Origin: Solibacillus sp. FSL R7-0668
GTDB taxonomy: Bacteria > Bacillota > Bacilli > Bacillales_A > Planococcaceae
Direction: 5' to 3'
Length of the DNA: 64,000 bases
Assembly: GCF_038006205.1 (NCBI RefSeq)
Contig: NZ_JBBOUU010000001.1
Coordinates: 1,738,001 to 1,802,000, forward strand
Part shown: piece by piece, positions 55,091 to 62,910 of the stretch
Numbering within the stretch: position 1 is the stretch's first letter
Layout of the letters: the number at the start of each line of letters is the position of its first letter
Notes under the pieces: generated by a model
The model's input: the letters and a program-made list of their open reading frames with translations, nothing else
The model's database searches: none
What the model was told of the DNA's origin: nothing
Translations under genes and position numbers: made by a program

Positions 55091-55332
55091 GCCCGATTGT
55101 CTAGATTTTGTCAATATGATTTGAATAAGAGTATGTAAAAGCATCCTAAATGAAATTTGCGAATTCATAAAATATTAGCGGAATTCGTCAATTTACATAC
55201 GATAAAAGGCGCTAAAAAGCCATTTAAAAAGCAATTTTATAAAAACTGCACTTTGTCAGATTTGCACAATTTTTTTATGGTGGAGCTACCTAGGAATAAC
55301 CAGTTGTGCACAGCTCAAAGGAATGCAGAACA

Positions 55333-55839
55333 ATGCAAGATGTCGATGAACGTATTGGTGAGTTTGAGTATTTAATTTTACGCGTCATTGCGAAGTACAA
55401 ATTATTTCAGGAAAAAGAAAATTATATGCAAGTAGGGCGCTTAGCCATTTGGAAGGCGGTTAAGGAGTTTGATCAAACAAGGGGAAATTTTGAAATGTAT
55501 GCCTATATGATGATTAAATATGCGATTGTTCGAGAGTTTCAGGGCAAATTGAAGGTAACGCAACATGAAACGTCGACAGAGGATGAAAAACTATCCTATT
55601 TATCCGATACAGCTACAGAATTAGCGCCACATCAGATGGAACGGCCGGAATGGTATTATCATTTATTTTCTGAGCATCAGCGCATTATTGAGCTGCTATA
55701 TTATGAGGGCTATTCCATCAAGGATGCGGCAAAGCTTGAAGGGATTTCCTATGATGTTATGAAAAAGAGGCGAGCAAAAATGCTAAAAAATGCGCGGGCC
55801 TTGCTACAAAAAAAGGACGGGTCTGCACCCATCCAATGA
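55333..55839 (+). CDS. Sigma-70-family-like factor, orphan
   Basis: A 168-residue protein with the two-domain layout of small sigma factors. Region 2 includes YMQVGRLAIWKAVKEFDQTRGNFEMYAYMMIKYAIVREFQ. The region-4-like C terminus (SEHQRIIELLYYEGYSIKDAAKLEGISYDVMKKRRAKMLKNARALL) is a helix-turn-helix. The ATG at 55333 has AAAGGA about ten bases upstream; the frame is open to 55306. No anti-sigma gene is adjacent, but a convergent membrane-anchored protein ends one base away. Target promoters are unknown. A free-standing sigma factor or sigma-like transcription regulator is likely. Confidence 0.8.
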   Translation: MQDVDERIGEFEYLILRVIAKYKLFQEKENYMQVGRLAIWKAVKEFDQTRGNFEMYAYMMIKYAIVREFQGKLKVTQHETSTEDEKLSYLSDTATELAPHQMERPEWYYHLFSEHQRIIELLYYEGYSIKDAAKLEGISYDVMKKRRAKMLKNARALLQKKDGSAPIQ

Positions 55840-55840
55840 A

Positions 55841-56236
55841 TTATTGTTGAACCGTATTTAAAAATGCGTTTCGTTGTTCTTCGGATTGTTGCGTGCCTGC
55901 TACTAACATTGCACCGATACGATAGTCAGCTTGTCCCTTTTCGACAACATATTGTAAATTAACGGATTGTACTTTGCCACCCACATTGCAATCGCCTTTA
56001 AATTCAACGACGTGCTCCATCATTTTCGTTTGGAAATACTCCCATTTACTTTTTTCACAATAGTTTTCAAATGCAGCCTTAGTTGTGATGTTACTATTTT
56101 CAACAACTGGGGCTGCCTGTATGTATTGCACGTATTCGTTATCCGTCACTGGTTTTTTTGGCCCAAAAAAGTAAAAAAACAGACCTAAAATGGCAATTGG
56201 AATAATCCAAAAAATCGTTCGCTTATATTTTCCCAT
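55841..56236 (-). CDS. Membrane-anchored protein of unknown function
   Basis: A 131-residue protein with one N-terminal membrane helix (about 8-25, IFWIIPIAILGLFFYFF) and an extracytoplasmic domain with two cysteines (NYCEKSKWEYF and GDCNVGG). That domain may be a small beta-sandwich. No family recognised. The GGGGGAG ribosome site supports ATG 56236. It converges on the sigma-like gene with one base between stops, and no terminator is seen. Confidence 0.72.
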   Translation of the reverse strand: MGKYKRTIFWIIPIAILGLFFYFFGPKKPVTDNEYVQYIQAAPVVENSNITTKAAFENYCEKSKWEYFQTKMMEHVVEFKGDCNVGGKVQSVNLQYVVEKGQADYRIGAMLVAGTQQSEEQRNAFLNTVQQ

Positions 56237-56431
56237 ATTTAAACTCCCCCTTTGTACATAGATAGTATAACATTTTATAATGTTCATTTTCTACATTGGT
56301 ATAGTGAAATTCTCGTAAAAGTGGATAATTCGTCTGATAGGTATCTAGTTTGATTGCGTATGTACGTTCGGTTTTAGCTTGCAAATTGATTAATTCCATT
56401 TATACTAAAGGAAGATAAGGGGGAGGAATCT

Positions 56432-58504
56432 ATGCAAAAAGCCTTACTCATCGCAGAAAAGCCTTCACTAATGCGTGATATTGAAAAAGTATATAAAAAA
56501 ATGAATTTACCATATACGATTGAGTTTGCAAGCTTTGTAGGACATGTGGTGGAGTTAAAAGAGCCGCATGAATATAAGGCGGAATGGAAAAAGTGGGACC
56601 TCGCGTTATTACCAATGATGCCAGAGCGTTATGAATTTCGTGTGAAAAAAACAGCGGCGAGCGTTTACAAAAATATTGCTGACCAGCTAAAGCATGGACA
56701 CTATGATTTTGTTATTAATGCCTGTGATGCGGGAATGGAAGGCGAAAATATTTTCTATTCCTTTTATAAAAAGGCGAATTGTAGACTACCAGTGAAGCGT
56801 TTTTGGACTTCACAAACGACAGAGCCTGCGATCCGAGAGGCACTTGAAAATTTAATTGATGAGCAAGATGTCCTCATAAAAAATTTGCGTAATGCGGCGA
56901 TGTATCGCATGATATTCGATTGGTTAGTCGGTTTGAATTTAACGCGTGCGGCTACGGTAAAAGGTGGTCGTACGATTAAAGTAGGGCGCGTTATGACACC
57001 TACTTTAGCCATTGTCGTTTGGCGTGAGCTGGAGATTCGCAATTTTATCCCACAGCCCTACTATCAAATTGAACTGGATTTAGGCAATTTTAAGGCGCTC
57101 TGGTTTGATCCGAAATCAAAATCCAATAAAATCGCAACGCTTGAACAGGCACAGGCGATTTTGCAGCGTTTAACAGGTGAGGCAATCGTTGTGGATATAA
57201 AAACGGAGCGCAAAACGATGTATGCGCCAAGCTTGCATTCGTTACTGGAGCTACAAAAGGAAGCAAATCGTCTCTTTGGTATGACATCCGCTGAAACACT
57301 TAAGGTAGCACAAAGCTTATACGAGACACGAAAGCTTGTGACATATCCTCGTACCGAATCACAGCATTTACCAACAAATTTTGCGAAAACGATTGACCGG
57401 AATTTGACCGCCATTCAATCGCTTCCACAATATGCCGAGTTAACCACTGCTCTATTAAATGACCGAGCGCGTATTCAAAAAATCCAGCATTCGAAAAAAT
57501 ATGTGGATGACAAAAAGCTAACCGATCACCACGCCATTACCGTAACCGAGGTAAAGCTTGGTCAAAAGAAGCTCTCGCCGCAAGAGGAGAAAATTTATCA
57601 GCTTATCATAAAACGTTTACTTGCCATCTTTATGGACCCCTATGTAATTGATAAAACACAAGCTGTGCTCACTTGTGGTGGGGAGCATTTTAAAGCATCA
57701 GGAAATATCGTAGTGGACGAGGGGTATACGGTGCTTTATAAGGCGCATAAAAAGAAGCAAACCGACATGCCGTTGCCAGCACTTCAAATAGGAGAAAAGC
57801 GAATGGTGAAGGAAGCAAAGCCACTTTCTAAAGTTACTGAACCTCCTGCACGTTATACCGATAGTACGCTGTTAGATGCGATGTTTCATGCGGGACGTTT
57901 TGTAGAGGATAAGGCATTACAGGAAATTTTAAAGGATGCAGAGGGGATTGGTACTTCTGCTACCCGTGCTGAAATTTTGGAAAAGCTGTTTGCGATTGGG
58001 ATGCTTGAGCGTCAAGGGAAATCGATTGCGGCAACACAGTTCGGCATCGATGTCATTGATAGTATGAAGCATCATGATATTGTATCACCGGTATTAACCG
58101 CTGTTTGGAGCAAAAAGCTGAAGGATATTGTGGATGGTACATTAAGCTCTCGCCAATTTTATGAGGAGATGCAACGATTTATCGTCACAACAACCGAAAG
58201 CTTTAAAGCAATTGACATGGAAGTAGCAGAAAAGGAAATTGTTGTTGTTGGGAAATGTCAAAAATGCGGTGGACAAGTAGTAGAAGGCTTTAAAGGCTAT
58301 CAATGTAAAACAAAGGGCTGTAAGTTTTTCATTTCGAAATCGCTGATGAAGGCAAAAATTACAGTAAACGACGCGAAAAAGCTACTGGCAGGCAAGGAAA
58401 CAAGGGAAATTCGATTCACATGGAAAAGTGGTAAAAAGGGGAAAGCTAAATTGAGGCTTGAAAACGATCAGCTACAATTTGTCTTTGCACAACCGAAAAA
58501 ATAA
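56432..58504 (+). CDS. Type IA DNA topoisomerase (topoisomerase III-like)
   Basis: A 690-residue enzyme with TOPRIM start LLIAEKPSLMRDIEK, the catalytic-tyrosine motif LVTYPRTES (about residue 308) and a C-terminal four-cysteine zinc-like ribbon (CQKCGGQ...CKTKGC). It relaxes or decatenates DNA through single-strand passage. In the TOPRIM acidic segment it reads DAGMEGEN, where relatives normally have DAGREGE; the arginine is replaced by methionine. GGGGGAGG precedes the ATG. Whether it is the main TopB or a second paralogue cannot be told. Confidence 0.9.
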   Translation: MQKALLIAEKPSLMRDIEKVYKKMNLPYTIEFASFVGHVVELKEPHEYKAEWKKWDLALLPMMPERYEFRVKKTAASVYKNIADQLKHGHYDFVINACDAGMEGENIFYSFYKKANCRLPVKRFWTSQTTEPAIREALENLIDEQDVLIKNLRNAAMYRMIFDWLVGLNLTRAATVKGGRTIKVGRVMTPTLAIVVWRELEIRNFIPQPYYQIELDLGNFKALWFDPKSKSNKIATLEQAQAILQRLTGEAIVVDIKTERKTMYAPSLHSLLELQKEANRLFGMTSAETLKVAQSLYETRKLVTYPRTESQHLPTNFAKTIDRNLTAIQSLPQYAELTTALLNDRARIQKIQHSKKYVDDKKLTDHHAITVTEVKLGQKKLSPQEEKIYQLIIKRLLAIFMDPYVIDKTQAVLTCGGEHFKASGNIVVDEGYTVLYKAHKKKQTDMPLPALQIGEKRMVKEAKPLSKVTEPPARYTDSTLLDAMFHAGRFVEDKALQEILKDAEGIGTSATRAEILEKLFAIGMLERQGKSIAATQFGIDVIDSMKHHDIVSPVLTAVWSKKLKDIVDGTLSSRQFYEEMQRFIVTTTESFKAIDMEVAEKEIVVVGKCQKCGGQVVEGFKGYQCKTKGCKFFISKSLMKAKITVNDAKKLLAGKETREIRFTWKSGKKGKAKLRLENDQLQFVFAQPKK

Positions 58505-58514
58505 TGATGCCCTT

Positions 58515-58558
58515 AAAAAAGCAATCACGAACCTGTATGGAGAAGTGGTTGCTTTTTT
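58515..58558 (+). terminator. Intrinsic terminator after the topoisomerase gene
   Basis: Stem AAAAAAGCAATCAC (58515-58528) / GTGGTTGCTTTTTT (58545-58558). Confidence 0.88.
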
Positions 58559-58787
58559 CGAAAATTATGAGGATAATTCCTTTATTTCATTCGAATTATC
58601 ACACCAATTTATAAAAATACCATATAATAAATTGACAAAAGCCATAATTATTCGTATTTTGTCTAAAATAGATTATTGAATTTCCAGAATAGTCTTGACT
58701 GTAAGAAAATAAATTTGTACACTGTGTAAAGTCAAATGTTTTTTCGGTAAGTACAAATATCAATTTTGAACGTAAGGATCTGATGAG

Positions 58788-60149
58788 ATGATAGTATGTA
58801 AATTTGGCGGCACATCTGTCGCAAGTGCAGAACAAATCAAAAAAGTAGCAAATATTGTGAAATCTAATCCTGAAAGAAAGATTGTCGCTGTTTCCGCTCC
58901 TGGTAAGCGATCAAGTGATGATACGAAGGTGACAGATTTATTAATCGATTTAGCAGATACAGCTTTAGCTGGCGGTGATGTGGAATCGAAAATTAACGTA
59001 GTAGTTAATCGATATCGAGCGATTACGGACGGACTTGGTTTAGACAATACGATAACGGATGTAATCGCAGCGGATTTACGTGAGCGTGTGCAGGCGGATC
59101 GTTCAAATACAGATTTATTCATCGATAGCATAAAAGCGAGTGGTGAAGACAATAACGCAAAACTAATCGCAAGTTACTTCAACTCTATTGGGATGCCTGC
59201 AAAATATGTCAGTCCAAAAGAGGGACTTGTTGTAAATGATTTACCAGAGCGTACATTTGCTCTGCCTGAAGCTTATGTAAATTTAAGTAAGCTAAAGGAA
59301 ACGAATGAAATTATCATTTTCCCTGGCTTCTTCGGCTATACAAAAGAGGGGATTTTACGTACTTTTGACCGAGGCGGCTCGGATATTACAGGCTCGATTT
59401 TAGCGTCTGCAGTTGGTGCGTCCTTATATGAAAACTTTACGGATGTCGACTGTGTGTTTGCGGCGAATCCAAAAGTTGTAAATGATCCAGTAGACATTAA
59501 AGAAATTACGTACCGTGAAATGCGTGAATTATCGTATGCAGGCTTCTCCGTTTTCCATGATGAAGCGTTAATGCCTGTATACAAACAAGGGATTCCGGTA
59601 AACATTAAAAATACCAATAATCCTTCAGCACCAGGAACACGAATTTTACCAACACGTATGCAAACAAATCGCCCGGTTACAGGTATTTCGGCAGACGGTG
59701 GCTTTTCAATCCTATACGTGTCGAAATATTTAATGAACCGTGAAGTAGGCTTCGGACGTAAGCTGTTACAAATTATTGAAGAAGAAAATATTTCGTATGA
59801 GCATACGCCATCTGGTTTAGATGATATTTCGGTAATTATGCGTTCAAATCAGCTTACACCAGAAAAAGAGGGGCGCATTGTTAGCCGTGTCAAAACAGAG
59901 TTATGTGCGGATGATGTTCATTTCAGTCATGATTTTTCTATGATAGTGATTGTCGGCGAAGGGATGCGTCATAATACAGGTCTTGCAGCACGCGCGGCAA
60001 CAGCTATTTCAAATACTGGGGCTAATATTGAGATGATTAATCAAGGTTCATCAGAAGTAAGCTTAGTATTTGGCGTTCGCTCAGAGTTTGAGGACCGTAT
60101 TTTAAAAGGGCTATATGAAGAGTTTTTTGCACAAATTCCAATCGCTTGA
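58788..60149 (+). CDS. Aspartate kinase (YclM/ThrD-type)
   Basis: A 453-residue aspartokinase, the first step of the pathway to lysine, threonine and methionine. The kinase signature VCKFGGTSVAS is at the N terminus, and FDRGGSDITGSILASAV and FHDEALMPVYKQGIPVNIKNT follow. Two C-terminal ACT domains (about 300-453, SADGGFSILYVSKYLMNR...MIVIVGEGMRHNTGLAARAATAIS) bind an effector. Its length and sequence fit B. subtilis YclM. No lysine riboswitch or T-box was found upstream. Confidence 0.95.
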   Translation: MIVCKFGGTSVASAEQIKKVANIVKSNPERKIVAVSAPGKRSSDDTKVTDLLIDLADTALAGGDVESKINVVVNRYRAITDGLGLDNTITDVIAADLRERVQADRSNTDLFIDSIKASGEDNNAKLIASYFNSIGMPAKYVSPKEGLVVNDLPERTFALPEAYVNLSKLKETNEIIIFPGFFGYTKEGILRTFDRGGSDITGSILASAVGASLYENFTDVDCVFAANPKVVNDPVDIKEITYREMRELSYAGFSVFHDEALMPVYKQGIPVNIKNTNNPSAPGTRILPTRMQTNRPVTGISADGGFSILYVSKYLMNREVGFGRKLLQIIEEENISYEHTPSGLDDISVIMRSNQLTPEKEGRIVSRVKTELCADDVHFSHDFSMIVIVGEGMRHNTGLAARAATAISNTGANIEMINQGSSEVSLVFGVRSEFEDRILKGLYEEFFAQIPIA

Positions 60150-60161
60150 AAGCGTAAGGAT

Positions 60162-60196
60162 AAGTCGAATCCATAAATGGGGTTCGGCTTTTTTTC
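60162..60196 (+). terminator. Intrinsic terminator after the aspartokinase gene
   Basis: Stem AAGTCGAATCC (60162-60172) / GGGTTCGGCTT (60180-60190) with G-T pairs, followed by TTTTT. Confidence 0.85.
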
Positions 60197-60296
60197 AATG
60201 TCTTATGAGGTTTAGAGAAGGCTAAGGCGCTTTTTTCTTGTTTTTTCATAAAATGCATGTGAGAATAGACGCACATGCAAAAATCGGAGGCAACTT

Positions 60297-60992
60297 ATGA
60301 AAATTGAAATCTTCTCGGACTTTTCTTGTCCATTTTGCTATATTAGCAAAACAAAATTACAACAGGCAATTAAGGAGTTAGGCTTGGAGCAGCAAGTCAA
60401 AATCGAATATAAGGCCTATCAGCTAAAACCAGATGCTTCTAAGACAGAGACGCGTAATTATAAAGAGGACATGTTACAACGTTTTCAAGGACGCGAAGCC
60501 AAAATGCAAGAAGCGATAGATGCTGTTCATGCACATGCAAAAGAAGTCGGTCTTACGTATAATGTTGATGCAATCCAAACTGCTAATACCGAAAATGCGC
60601 ATCGTTTAGCAAAATTAGCGGCCAAATTTAATGTAGCAGATGCCTTTACGGAGCGCGTCATGAACGGATATTTTTCAGAAGGCTTTAATATCAATGACAC
60701 AGTTGCGTTAATTGATATCTGTGTTGCATTAGGTATCCCACAGGAACAGGCACAGCAAGTCATTGATGAGCAGCTCTATTCAGAGGAGCTGGCACAAGAT
60801 CGCTACGATGCGCAGCAACTACAAATTACAAGTGTGCCCTTCATGGTTTTTGAAGATGCCTATGGAATTAAAGGGGTAGAGCCACTTGAAATTTATGTGA
60901 AAACATTAAAACAAGCACAGGCAGTCGCGGATAAGCGTTTAACCGTTATTGAAGGCGATGCGGTATGCGGTAATGATGGCTGTGAAATTTAG
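60297..60992 (+). CDS. DsbA-family (FrnE-like) oxidoreductase
   Basis: A 231-residue thioredoxin-fold protein with the CxxC motif in FSCPFCYI (residues 11-14) and a helical insertion (about 60-160). The cis-proline loop is TSVPFMVFEDAYGIKG. There is no signal peptide, so it is cytoplasmic, as FrnE-like members are. The C terminus has two more cysteines (VCGNDGCEI), a possible second redox or metal site. It may act in oxidative-stress protection (inference). AATCGGAGG precedes the ATG. Confidence 0.9.
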   Translation: MKIEIFSDFSCPFCYISKTKLQQAIKELGLEQQVKIEYKAYQLKPDASKTETRNYKEDMLQRFQGREAKMQEAIDAVHAHAKEVGLTYNVDAIQTANTENAHRLAKLAAKFNVADAFTERVMNGYFSEGFNINDTVALIDICVALGIPQEQAQQVIDEQLYSEELAQDRYDAQQLQITSVPFMVFEDAYGIKGVEPLEIYVKTLKQAQAVADKRLTVIEGDAVCGNDGCEI

Positions 60993-61042
60993 CATATTGC
61001 AAATCACCTATAAAATTCTAATTCGTAAGTAAGGGGTCTTTC

Positions 61043-61573
61043 ATGCAACAATTTACGTATAAAGCGCTAGGCAAACTTCAATCTACTAAGCCACAAGCCA
61101 TTCGCAATGAAGCAGGAGAGCAAATAATGCTAGTAGAGCGTGTGTATGATAATGGCTTAAAAAAGCTACTAGATGGCTATTTTGACTACCGCTATTTTTT
61201 AAAGTACCGCGTGACAACGAATGAAGGTGTACCATTATTTGAAGCGAAGAAAATTTTCCGTCGTGGGAAAGTTTGGTTTGAGGCGAAGGATCTCGTTTCT
61301 AATGAAACCTATGTAGTGAATTATGAAAACTGGCGAATCGGTGTACCGGAACTATTTGTAAGCGGTCAAACTATTAAAATGAAAATCGATAAAGAGATGG
61401 AAGACTGGTCGAACTTCATTGTAGCAGGTGAAATCGTTGCACGTTGGAAGGCTAGCTATGATGAAACAAGCGATGAATTTACCGCAATGCTGGAAGTGGC
61501 AGACATATCACCGATTCAAAATACAGCATTTTTCATCGCCATTGCACAGGCTGCATTATTTATCGGAGTATAG
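61043..61573 (+). CDS. Tubby C-terminal-domain-like protein (LURP/YxjI-like)
   Basis: A 176-residue, beta-rich protein like those annotated in Bacilli as tubby C-terminal-like. The pattern of paired strands YKALGKLQSTKPQAIRNEAGEQIMLVERVYDNGLKK and DYRYFLKYRVTTNEGVPLFEAKKIFRRGKVWFEAKD supports this. A C-terminal hydrophobic stretch (about 158-176, NTAFFIAIAQAALFIGV) may anchor it to the membrane. Function is unknown. The next small gene starts ten bases after its stop. Confidence 0.72.
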   Translation: MQQFTYKALGKLQSTKPQAIRNEAGEQIMLVERVYDNGLKKLLDGYFDYRYFLKYRVTTNEGVPLFEAKKIFRRGKVWFEAKDLVSNETYVVNYENWRIGVPELFVSGQTIKMKIDKEMEDWSNFIVAGEIVARWKASYDETSDEFTAMLEVADISPIQNTAFFIAIAQAALFIGV

Positions 61574-61582
61574 GAGAAGTAG

Positions 61583-61846
61583 ATGAACGTAGTATTTGTA
61601 TTAACGGAAACAGCAGAAGAAGTGCTACATATGGTATCGAATGATGTCGCAGGATTACTTGCGGCTGTCAAAGGGGACAGTGTGTCATTTCCATTTGGCA
61701 CGTATCAATATGATAGCCACACGCTCGATCATTATTTATTAGAAGATGGCACTTACCAACAGGAGCTGGTTGTGTATTTAAAGCCGGAGCAAAAGAAAGG
61801 CGAGACAGTACTGCCATTGCCTCAAGTCGATCAGCCCATTTTTTAG
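61583..61846 (+). CDS. Small protein of unknown function, downstream of the tubby-like gene
   Basis: An 87-residue acidic cytoplasmic protein (VVFVLTETAEEVLHMVSNDVAGLLAAVKGDSVSF...). GGAGAAG precedes its ATG and overlaps the upstream stop region, so it is probably translated from the same message as the tubby-like gene. No family recognised. Confidence 0.65.
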   Translation: MNVVFVLTETAEEVLHMVSNDVAGLLAAVKGDSVSFPFGTYQYDSHTLDHYLLEDGTYQQELVVYLKPEQKKGETVLPLPQVDQPIF

Positions 61847-61987
61847 TCGGTTGTTGAGGGAATGATGGGAACTTGAGAGGATTCACAAATAAAATCCAAA
61901 ACTCGCATCTATGCATACAGAAAACATTTAGAAAATCATGTATTGGTTCGGGAATGAGCCAATAATGTTCTAAAAAAGGAAAATTAG

Positions 61988-62037
61988 ATCACCTACTCGA
62001 ATGTATTGTACATACAAATCGGGTAGGTGATTTTTTT
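61988..62037 (+). terminator. Terminator-like hairpin that contains the ribosome site of the next gene
   Basis: Arms ATCACCTAC-T-CGA (61988-62000) and TCG-G-GTAGGTGAT (62019-62031) pair over 13 bp (one T-G), followed by seven T. The loop itself can fold (ATGTA/TACAT). The right arm holds AGGTGA (62025-62030), the ribosome site for TTG 62036. Confidence 0.8.
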
Positions 62038-62296
62038 GGAACAGTTGAGTTTATTTCAAATGCAGGCTGCGATACGAAAGCCAAAATTTTTAGTATTAGA
62101 GCAGGTGAAAGTACAGTTAATGGATGAGGAAATTGACAGCGAAACTCATTATTATCGAAAATTCTATGAGCCGCATATAATAAATAAAGTAGGCGAGGTG
62201 CTCCAAATCATCATTACAACAAAGGCCATTACGTATGAAGTAGATATTTATGGGACGCGTTATTATTTATTGGAAGAAGAGCTTGTTGGATTGTAG
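62036..62296 (+). CDS. Small protein of unknown function starting within a terminator
   Basis: About 86 residues. The N-terminal segment MEQLSLFQMQAAIRKPKFLVLEQVKVQLMDEE is followed by a likely beta-hairpin (IINKVGEVLQIIITTKAITYEVDIYGTRYYLLEEELV). The best start is TTG 62036, five bases after AGGTGA; GTG 62027 overlaps that site. The ribosome site is buried in the hairpin, so expression depends on it opening. No family recognised. It could be non-functional, but the long open frame argues otherwise. Confidence 0.55.
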   Translation: MEQLSLFQMQAAIRKPKFLVLEQVKVQLMDEEIDSETHYYRKFYEPHIINKVGEVLQIIITTKAITYEVDIYGTRYYLLEEELVGL

Positions 62297-62379
62297 GACT
62301 TCAAATGTCATATGTTTTAGGAATATTTCGAAACTTTCAGCACTCTTCACTCGTATAGTAGTGGAACGGAGGGGGCTAT

Positions 62380-62691
62380 ATGACACAATTAAAGACATTT
62401 AAATTTATTTTTGTAACAATTGTACTTGTCGTTTTATTTGGATTTGGCGCTATGTATACAAATGTAACGATCTACACAATTGTCGATATAGAGCCAGAGC
62501 AAATTATCGAAGAAAACGACCACTACTATTTATTATTCGATGATCGAAAATTGAAATTAAGTGAAAACGCACGTAACCATCTGGAGCTTGATAAATTTCC
62601 AACCTATAAATTGACGTATTCTTATAATAAATTACTTGACAAAAAGGGGAAAGTTTTGCGCCTAGAGGTATATGGGAAACAAATTCCATAA
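62380..62691 (+). CDS. Small membrane-anchored protein of unknown function
   Basis: A 103-residue protein with one N-terminal helix (about 8-27, FIFVTIVLVVLFGFGAMY) and an external beta-rich domain of about 75 residues. GGAGGGGG precedes the ATG. No family recognised; the layout resembles small Bacillus exported proteins. Confidence 0.7.
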   Translation: MTQLKTFKFIFVTIVLVVLFGFGAMYTNVTIYTIVDIEPEQIIEENDHYYLLFDDRKLKLSENARNHLELDKFPTYKLTYSYNKLLDKKGKVLRLEVYGKQIP

Positions 62692-62910
62692 ATTTTAAAA
62701 TGTATATTCACCATCAAATTAAACATAATTTCATCACAATTGTCGCGACTTCCTAGTGAAATGTAAATTAAATGTTAAATTCAGATGAAATAAATGTTAA
62801 GATAGGTTTTTAGTGGGTTTGAAGGGATTCACAGAAGAACAAACATAATTTCACGTGAGGTTGCGTCGAATAGGTTGTTCGATTGATTATGACATTTGGT
62901 GGTGAAATGC

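Noticed and set aside
55225-55270. ComK-like AT boxes (AAAAAGCAATTTT and AAAAACTGCACTTT) before the sigma-like gene
   Set aside because: The boxes are almost adjacent; ComK sites need 8, 18 or 31 bases between them, and the second box has a mismatch.
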